From: Dama dama
Lineage: Eukaryota > Chordata > Mammalia > Artiodactyla > Cervidae
Assembly: GCF_033118175.1 (NCBI RefSeq)
Contig: NC_083685.1
Span: 125,670,501-125,734,500, forward strand
Direction: 5' to 3'
DNA: 64,000 bases
The notes beneath the pieces were generated by a model. The model was not told where the DNA came from. It did no database searches and saw only the letters and a program-made list of their open reading frames with translations. Made by a program: the position numbers and the translations under genes. This document shows, piece by piece, positions 11,301 to 20,300 of the stretch (the stretch's first letter is position 1; each line of letters opens with the position of its first letter).

Positions 11301-14300
11301 AGCACTGGGGGAGGAGGGAGCAAGGAGGGGATGATCGGAGAGCACTAGGGGAGAAGGGAGCAAGGAGGGGATGCCAGAGAGCACTGGGGGAGGAGGGAGC
11401 AATGAGGGGATGCTTGGAGAGCACTGGGGAGGAGGGTGCAAGGAGGGGATGATCAGAGAGCACTGGGGAGGAGGGAGCAATGAGGGGATGACCGGAGAGC
11501 ACTGGGGGAGGAGGTAGCAAGGAGGGGATGATCGGAGAGCACTAGGGGAGGAGGGAGCAATGAGGGGATGATGGGAGAGCACTAGGGGAGGAGGGAGCAA
11601 GGAGGGGATGACTGGAGAGCACTGGGGAGGAGGGAGCAATGAGGGGATGATCGGAGAGCACTGGGGGAGGAGGGAGCAAGGAGGGGATGCCGGAGAGCAC
11701 TGGGGGAGGAGGGAGCAACAGCAGAGGCTGTGCATATTCTGGAAGCTGACATGGCTGCGAACTTCAGCACCTCACTCGGGTCCAGAGTGGGTCCAGGTTC
11801 TGGAGAAGGAAATGGCAACCCACTACAGAACTCCTGTCTGGAGAATCCCATGGACAGAGGAGCCTGGTGGGCTACAGTCCATGGGGTCGCAGAGTTGGAC
11901 ATGACTGAGTGACTAACTTTCTTTAACTTTTCTGAGTCCCAGAGCTGCCCGCGGTCAGGAGCGGGGAGCGGGGAGGGGGAGAGGATGGCCCACTCTCTGC
12001 ACTCGGCGGCCCCGGGGGACAGCCGAGCCCAGGGCGGCGCACACACCTGGCGGGCTTCCATCCTCTTCCAGCGGAGTTGAGCGTTGGCCGCCCCCATGGC
12101 CTCCACCACAAAGGTCGTCGTCATGAAGCTGCAGGGAAAGGCCACCGGTGAATCGCCAAAGGCAGGGAGGAGGTTGGAGGACGTACAGAATAAAAGGAAA
12201 AGCCACTGAAAACCGGACCTGACCAACCGGCCAGCCCAAAGCATTCTCTCTGCGGAGGAGGAACCGCACGTCCCGGGATGGGTCTGACCCCGTAAGAAGG
12301 CGCGGGTGCCTCCACGGCGCCTCGCAGGCTCACCCTGACGCCTGTTTATATTTAGAACGGGTTTTAGCGCACAGGAGACCAGGGTGTGAATCAAGCTGAT
12401 GCGAAGGAGAGCGGGTGACCCTGGGGGAGAGGTGACTCGGGGGCAAGGTGGTTGGGCACCCCAGGAGGGGCCTGTTGGGGGCAGAGGTGGGAGAGAGGGG
12501 GGCAGAGAGACAGCAGGTGAGGCTCTACACTGGGAGGAGGAGGCTGGTCCACAAGGGGGCCGCCCGAGGCTTCAGGGAAGGGCAGCGGCAGCTCTCACTT
12601 CTCCTCGCTGGGCAAGCGGTTGACCCCGTTACACATGCTGATGAACGGAGTGCGGGTGTGGATAACTGAAAAGGATGCTTGGCTCTGGAATCACCCTCCC
12701 CTTTTTACTTTGTGGGGGGTGGGGTGGGGGTATTTTCACTTTCCTAATAATCTGGCTAATATTAAAATAATTATTTTTAACAATATTTAATAATTATTAT
12801 TATTTTAATATTAGCTATTAAAATAAATGAAAAAAGACTGCAATAAATCAACATATTTAATTAATAAGTTAAAACATATTAACAGATGAAAATATGTTAA
12901 TATTTTAATAGTCTAATAATCTGGCCCGAATGAAAATTGAGACTGGGAGGTGGCATCAGACCTTTGTGAGATGTGAGACCCGAGTGAAGAGGCTCTACTT
13001 TTCTTAAGGAAACTGGAGAGACCGGGGTGACGGCGGGAATGCTCTGTGAGCAGACATTATGGGGCAGGGCCGGGTTCCTGCTGCTAAAACCTGAGTGACC
13101 CCACCCCTGCCGAAACGAAGCGGGCGGAACATTCAGGAACATTCACCTCCCTCTTTCTTGAAGCCGCTGGGCAGGCGGGCTTGCCGCACGGCCCCCTGGC
13201 CCACCTTGGGTGCAGTCACCTGCCACAGGCTGGCAGTCAGGCGGTGGAGACAGGGGGCCCGGGGAGGGGGGCCAGGAGTTAACCCCCGCCCAGGGGGGGC
13301 GGGGCAGCCAGCCCCCAAAACCCCAGCCACCGCAGCTCCTCCTAGAAAGGTTTCTCATTATCTTGCCTAAGTGACCATTTCACGGGCTTTCCATTGCCTC
13401 TTCTTTTGGGAAGTGAAACTAAAATCCATCTTAATTAAGGCATAAAGAGGCTCTCGTGGCTGCACGAAGCCAGCTCATGGATCATGCTGGAATATAAATG
13501 GGTTGCGGGGGGGGGGGGGGGGGGGCGGCGCATGGCGGCCCCTGCCTGGGCACCCCCAATAACCACTTCCCTTTCAGGCGGCTGCCCACGCTGAAGGTCC
13601 TTTGAAGGGGACAGCGCAGTCACAGGAGGACAAGGACGTCTAGGGCTCCTGGCCACAGAGCTTGCAGGACTTAATGAGCCAATAGTACCTTGAGACTAGA
13701 TACAAACCCCCCACCACCACCACCCCAGAGGAAAACATGGGAAGAAAGGGAAAAACAGGGGCATTTTCCCACCCCATGCAGCCTCCTCTAGGTCTTAGCT
13801 GACTTCAACTACTAAATTCTGCGGGGCTTCCCTGGCGGCTCAGGGGTAAAGAACGCGCTTGCCAATGCAGGAGACGTGGATTCAATCCCTGGGTCAGGAA
13901 GATGCCCTGGAGGAGGAAATGGCAAGCTCCTCCAGTATTCGTGCCTGGAAAATTCCATGGACAGGGAAGCCTGGCGGGCTACGGCCCATGGGGTTGCGAA
14001 AGAGCAACTAAACAAGTGACTTCTTGTTTAGCAACTAAACAAGAACAACAAAATCCCTCTCTAGCCTGGGGCCCCTGCCTGTGAGTCCCCTGAGGAGTGG
14101 CCTGCAGACGCACCAGCTGCCGCATCCCAGTGAACCACGAACACCTGCCGAGGGGCAGGCGCCCAGAAGGCTGGGCCTCCTGTTTGCTGCTGGGCACGGA
14201 GCCATGTGAGATTAACACCTGAATATGACCGCACCTGCCTGCTTATCGCTGCGGTGAAACTATCTTAAACAAACTCTAAATTCCGAACTGACTGCCCGGA

Positions 14301-17300
14301 TCACCTGAAACGTTAGTCAGCGTCTCTTCTGTGGCTGGGTGGGAATTTTTCCGGGAATGAACGTTGATGGTCACATTCAGAAATTATGGGCATGGCAGAG
14401 GAGGAAAGCCAGCCAGGGAAGAAACACGCCAGCCCCACGGGAGACATCCCGGAGCCTAACTGGAGGTCTTCGCTTTTTTTTTTTTTTTTCCCCCACTAAT
14501 GTCAGGGCATGTGGGATCTTAGTTCCCTGACCAGGGATGGAACCTGTGCCCCCTGCAGTGGAATCTCAGAGTCTTAACCACACTGGACCACAAGGGAAGT
14601 CCCTGGAGGTCTTAACTTTTCAGTGATCCGGGGTGGGCAACTACTCCATCAGTGTGAGCCCCCCGCCCCGAGACCTTTGGGCCTGCCCTCCTTGCTCTGC
14701 GAATCTGCTACCAGATGTCTCTCTCAGGTGGATGGAGAGAGCTCGGGCTCTCCGGGGAGGCGTTCCCAGTTTCACCCCCAGCACTCCCACTCCGGGATGG
14801 CCTCTTACCTCATGAAGCCCAGGAATACCAGTAACACCAGGCTGACCAGCCACCCGGCCGTGGCAAAGGCCTTGGGCATGGTGAGCGCACCGGTGCCCAC
14901 GATGAGGTTGAACATATACACCAGTCCCACCTGGAACCGAGAGAGGCGACATCTGAGCCCAGAAATTGACAAGCCTCACCACCCCCAATGGCTCCCAAGG
15001 GTGACCCTGGGCGATGACAAAACCCGTAGAGGCCAGGAGGCCCAGGAGGCCTTAGCCAGGAGGGCATGTGAGAAGGGAGGGTTCCTCCCGGGTTCCAGGG
15101 AGGTGGGATCTGCAGCCGGACACCGGGTGACCAAAACCCATGGTCCATCGTCTTTTCAAAATGTCTCTGGGGCTCGGTTTTATCCTCCTCTTTCGCGTCA
15201 GCACCCCTATCACCTCATCAGTGCATATTATTCGGAGCTGCGTCTTAGATGGTAGCTCTCTGCTCAACCCGACTTGCAGGTTTCCTGAGGACGGGCCAAC
15301 ACGTCTGGGGTGACCTGGCACCCAGACCAACCCACATTGTTGACCCTCCAAAAAAATCCTGCTTTTCTGAGACCACTGAGCATGCGACCCAGTCCTCCTC
15401 CCCACCCATCCTGGCAACTGCCCTTTGGGATGTCAACATTCATGCTGGTTCCCTTTCCCGCCCTTGTTTTTTAAATTTGAGAGGGAATTCCCCAGCAGTC
15501 CAGGGGTTATGACTTGGTGCTTCCCCTGCTGGGAATCAGGTTCGATCCCTGGCTGGGGAACTAAGATCCTTCTGCAAGCCTCGTGGCAGGGCCAAAACAA
15601 ACAAAAAAATTGAGATGTAAGTTCTGCAGTCATGACCACCATCTAATTCCATTTCATTACCCCCCCAAAGAAGCCCCCTACTCATCAGGAGCCACTCCCA
15701 ACTTCCTGTCACCCCTGGCAACCCACCTCCCAGTGGAACTGCTGAGTCACTGACTTCAGGTTTGAAGCTTAACTCGAGTTCACACCAACTCGACTCCAGC
15801 TCAGCTGATTCCAACGATTCTTTTTCCAAGATCTCCACCATGAAATTCCTTTCTTTGACCCGAAGCCTCTGCTCCCACACCCTGTCCATCCTCACCCATC
15901 TGCCTTTGTGCTCCTTGGGTTGCCCAGGCCCCCGCCCTCCCTCCCCAGGCCTCCTGCTCCGCGTGGCCTCACGGACAGTCAGCTGGTTCCTGAAAGCTCG
16001 CACTGCCCTGCCAGCTCCCCACATCTTCCCTGTTCTAACCTTCCTGACCCAGGGCCTCGGAGATGAATCAGCACCCGCTTCTTCAGTTCTCTAATATGAA
16101 GCTGCTAAAGGCTCCTGGAATTTAAAAAAAAAAAATCGTCACGATGATGGGACTTCCCTGGTGGTCCAGTGGCTAAGACTCTGAATTCCCAAGGCAGGGG
16201 CCCAGAGTCCATCCCTGGTCAGGGAACTGGATCCCACCTGCTGCAACTAAGGTTCAAAGGCTGCAACTGAAGATTCCAAACGCCACAACTAATATCCGGT
16301 GCAGCCAAACAAACAAACAATAAATACCTTCTTTGAAAATTAAAAAAGCAATTCTAATACTGAGTCCTCTGACAGATGACGGTCCCTTCCCCTGTGGTCG
16401 GCGGCATCAGATTTTCTTTCCTCTTTGCGGTGGACTTGCGAGCACGTCCCATGTAAAGGCTCCAAACCTCAGTCTCCAAAACCCAGACCCAGGGCTCCCA
16501 TCTCTTTCAGGTGAAGGCTGTCCCTCTAGAGATGCTACAGAGGTAATGGAGACCATCGGATGCACACTCCCCAAGGCTCACTCCTCCCTTTTTCTTCTCC
16601 CTGCACTGAGCAGCTTGCAGGATCTCAGTTCCCCAACCAGGGATCGACCCCTGGGCCTACAACAGTAAAAACCGAGTCCTAACTGCTGGAACTCCAGGGA
16701 ACTCCCAAGCCTCGCTCCTTCCGAACTCAAAAACCGGTGCCTCCTCCCTCCCTTCCTCCGGTCTCTGGGGACCCCTGTGCTTCCTCCTCACTGAGAGGCT
16801 CAGCCCTGCACCCAAGCTGGGCTCAGTTCTTTCTAGAAACCTCTCCTCCTCCGAGCTCTTCCCCTCTGCCTGCAAACTCTTTGATACCTTTAACACACGG
16901 CTTTCTAACTTTCCCTTAGCCAACTCCTTTAGGAAGCAACCATAGGCTTCCCTGGTGGTTCAGATAAAGAATCCGCCTGCCAATGCAGGAGACACGGGTT
17001 CAATCCCTGGCCCAGGAAGATCCCACATGCCACGGAGCAACTAAGCCCACGTTCCTAGAGCTCATGGCCCTCAACCACCGCAATGAGAAGCCCGAGCACC
17101 GCAACTAGAGAGTAGCCCCCGCTCCCCAAATTGGAGAAAGGCCCATGAGGCAATGAAGACCCAGCGCAGCCAAAAAATGAGATAAAAAAGAAGCAGCAAC
17201 TATATCCTCTGCCTTCATTTCCCGCAGTTTGTGGTTTCCATCCCTAGAACTCTCTTGAAATTGCATTCTTAAAAATCACCAATGACCAAACAAAAAACAA

Positions 17301-20300
17301 ACAAAAAAGAAAAATATAATCACCAATGGCCTCCTGATTGCCTAACCCAACGGCTGTGTTAGTCTTTAACCGTTTGTACTGACATTGGCGGTCTCTTTCT
17401 CTCTCTGTATCTCATCCTCAGCAACATCACTCGAGCCTATGGCTTTAATTATCACGGGGGCCAAGCAGTGGTTAGGAAGGGAGCCAGGCTTTGGGGCAGG
17501 GGTTGACTGGCCGTCTGAGTGCTGGACAAACAGGAGGGTGTCCTCCAGGGAGGACATAGCTCTGCCCAGGGCACCAAGCTCCTGCGCCTCCTACCCAGCC
17601 CCTCAACTCCCACCCACCATGGGATGGCGGGGAGGCGGTGCCCACTGCAAAGCCGCTCCCACTACAAAGCCCTTCCCAGCCTCCATCTTGCTCCCAGTCT
17701 CAAAGCCCTGGATTGAGAGCACTTCTGATGCCCTAGTTTGGGTTTTGGGTGTTGATGTGTTTATCTTTCCCCTGTTACTATATCCGAGGCTCGCTGCGTC
17801 TGACTGTGTCTCTCTGCATTTCTCGGGGTGCCTGGCCTTGAGGTGGGAATCCTCGGTGGCCCCAGCTCAGTTCCCTCTGCCGTGAATCTGACGGTTTTCG
17901 TCCCAGTCTCACTTTGATCCCAGAAGCAAATCCCAGTCCTGTGTTAAACATCCCGGTCTCATCTCGATTCCTAGACGGATCCCAGAAGGATTAAAAGAAG
18001 TTTGAGCTGTCTTCCTCTGGCTCTAAACTGGATCACACCACCAGCACGAGGGGCTTCCCCTGCCAAGAGTCCTGGCCCAGGGTGATGTGGTGAGAATAAA
18101 TGTGAGGGTGACAGGTGACCTTTCGAATTGACTTTTCAAAGATGTGAACATCCTCAGGCTAACTTTGACTTTGTGTGTGTTAGTCACTCAGGCATGTCTG
18201 ACTTTTTGCAACCCCATGGACTGCAGTCTGCCAGGCTCCCCTGTCCATGGCATTTCCCAGGCAAGAATACTGGAGTGGGCTGCCACTTCCTACTCCAGGG
18301 GATCTTCCTGACCCATGGATCGAACGTGGGTGGATTTTTTACTGCTGCGCCAGTCGGGAAACCCCAACTTTGACTCTTGCTGGGGTTAATTTCAATCACC
18401 GGCCCTTGGAGGGGAGTACCTCCAGGTGTGGGCGGGAGTGGGTCTGTGAGCTCGCCTAGGCCTGCTCATTTGCTCGCTTACTCAACAGCTACCGAGAGTG
18501 TCCAGTGATCCTGGTCCTGTGCTCAGAACCCGGGGGACGACAGGGAACAAGACGGGCAAGAGGACACAGACAAGAAAACAAACAACGGTCACCACCTTGG
18601 AGAAGCGTTTGGGAGGAAGGAATCAGGGCTCAGTGACAAAGGATAATGGGGCAGCACCTCCGGGAGCGGGCGGCCTCGGGGTGACATTCAAGCCGGGAGC
18701 GGAAGGCTGAGCGGGAGCCTTCCAGGCAAAGGGCCAGGGAAGAGACTGGCAGGGATGAGGGCCTAAAGTGGGAGATAGGGAGGATGTTCCGGGAGGTCTG
18801 AGGCCAGTGTGGCTGGAGCATGGCCAGCAAGGCTGCAGACAGACTCCCCAGCCCTGGTGCACAGGACAGGGGGTCCACCGCCGCCTCAGGAGTGTAAGCA
18901 GGACACTGAGACCAGGCCCCGGGGGGACCTGACATCTGATCTTCCAGCAGCTTCATTCCTTTTTTTTTTTTTTGCCACACTGCAGCACAGTACATGTGTG
19001 TGTGTGCACACTCAGTCGTGTCTGACGCTTTGCGACCCCATGGACTATAGCCTGCCAGACTCCTCTGTCAATGGAATTTTCCAGGCAACAATACTGGAAT
19101 GGCTTGTCATTTCATTCTCCAAGGGATCTTCCAGACCCAGGGATTGAACTCACATCTCTGGCATCTTCTACACTGGCAGGTGGATTCTGTACCACTTCTA
19201 ATTCCCCAACCAGGAAACGAACCTGTGCCCCCCGCAGTGGAAGCATGGAGTCTTAACCACTGGACCGCCAAGGCGGGGCCCTGCATATCGCTTTTATAAG
19301 TGGTAACACTTATGAAGAGCACTTACTTCTTACGGAAAATGGCTCTGGTGATGGTTCTTATGATAGTAGTTAAGAGAAGGCAAAGAGCCCTAAGAAAGTG
19401 ATGGTTCTCAGCCAGAAGTTTTATAGGAATGTGAATTCCCTGGTAGTCCAGTGATTAGGACACCACACTTCCAATGCAGGGGGCCCAAGTTCAATCCCTG
19501 GCTGGGGAACTAAGATCCAGCAAGCCATGCATGACACAGCCCTCCCCTCCCAGCTCCCCAAAAGTAACTTCCATGGGGAAATTAGGTAGTACAAGAGGCA
19601 TTTGTGAATTCAAGGATGGCAGGGTTTCTCAGACAGAGCATTGCTGATACTTGGCGCCAGATTAGTCTTTATTGTGGGGGCCTGTTTTGTGCATTGTCGG
19701 GGTGTTTAGCAGCATCCCTGGCGTCTAGCCACTAGACTCCAGTAGTCCCCACCTCACCCCTGCGTTGTGACAGTCACGGGGTCTCCAGACATTGCCAGAT
19801 GTCCCCTGGTAAGCAAGACAGCCGCTAGCTGAGAACCACTGCTGATAAACACGTAGTGAAATAAACACACACCCAGCAGAAACTTCAAATAGATCTTGGT
19901 GAGAAAGACCCTTTAAGAGCCTGACAAAGAAGTTAATTAGTGATTGACTGTTGGCAGTTAGGAGCACAAATGGGTAATCCAATTTGTTTTGGGTTGTTGC
20001 TATTTTTTTAGTTTGAGGCCAGTATTCTGGGTCTGGGGGTGGGTGGGTGGGGAACCCTATATGAAGATGTATGGTGTCTCCAGAGTTAAACCCTCTTTAC
20101 TTTCTGTCAAGGGGATCAGAAAGGACCAATCTCAAGGAGCAGAACAAACAGGCAGGGAGCAAGCCTGAGCTGAGCCCCAGGTCGGGTGGAAGGCAGTTGC
20201 GAGGCAGGAGGAAGCCCGCGTGTGTGTGGGGTCCCCTCTCCTGCTGGTTGGTGACTGTTCTTGGGGACCAGCCTCCAGGGAGGCAAGACCGAAAGCAGAG

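Noticed and set aside
10811..11720. Possible CRISPR-like array of 38-bp repeats
   Set aside because: Units are directly adjacent with no unique spacers, and the host is a vertebrate genome, so this is a minisatellite.
10252..11735. Open frames of up to 422 codons on the minus strand, rich in Pro, Ser and Leu
   Set aside because: They arise because the 38-bp minisatellite unit lacks stop codons in these frames. Period 38/39 cycles through frames and there is no start context, splice support or domain.
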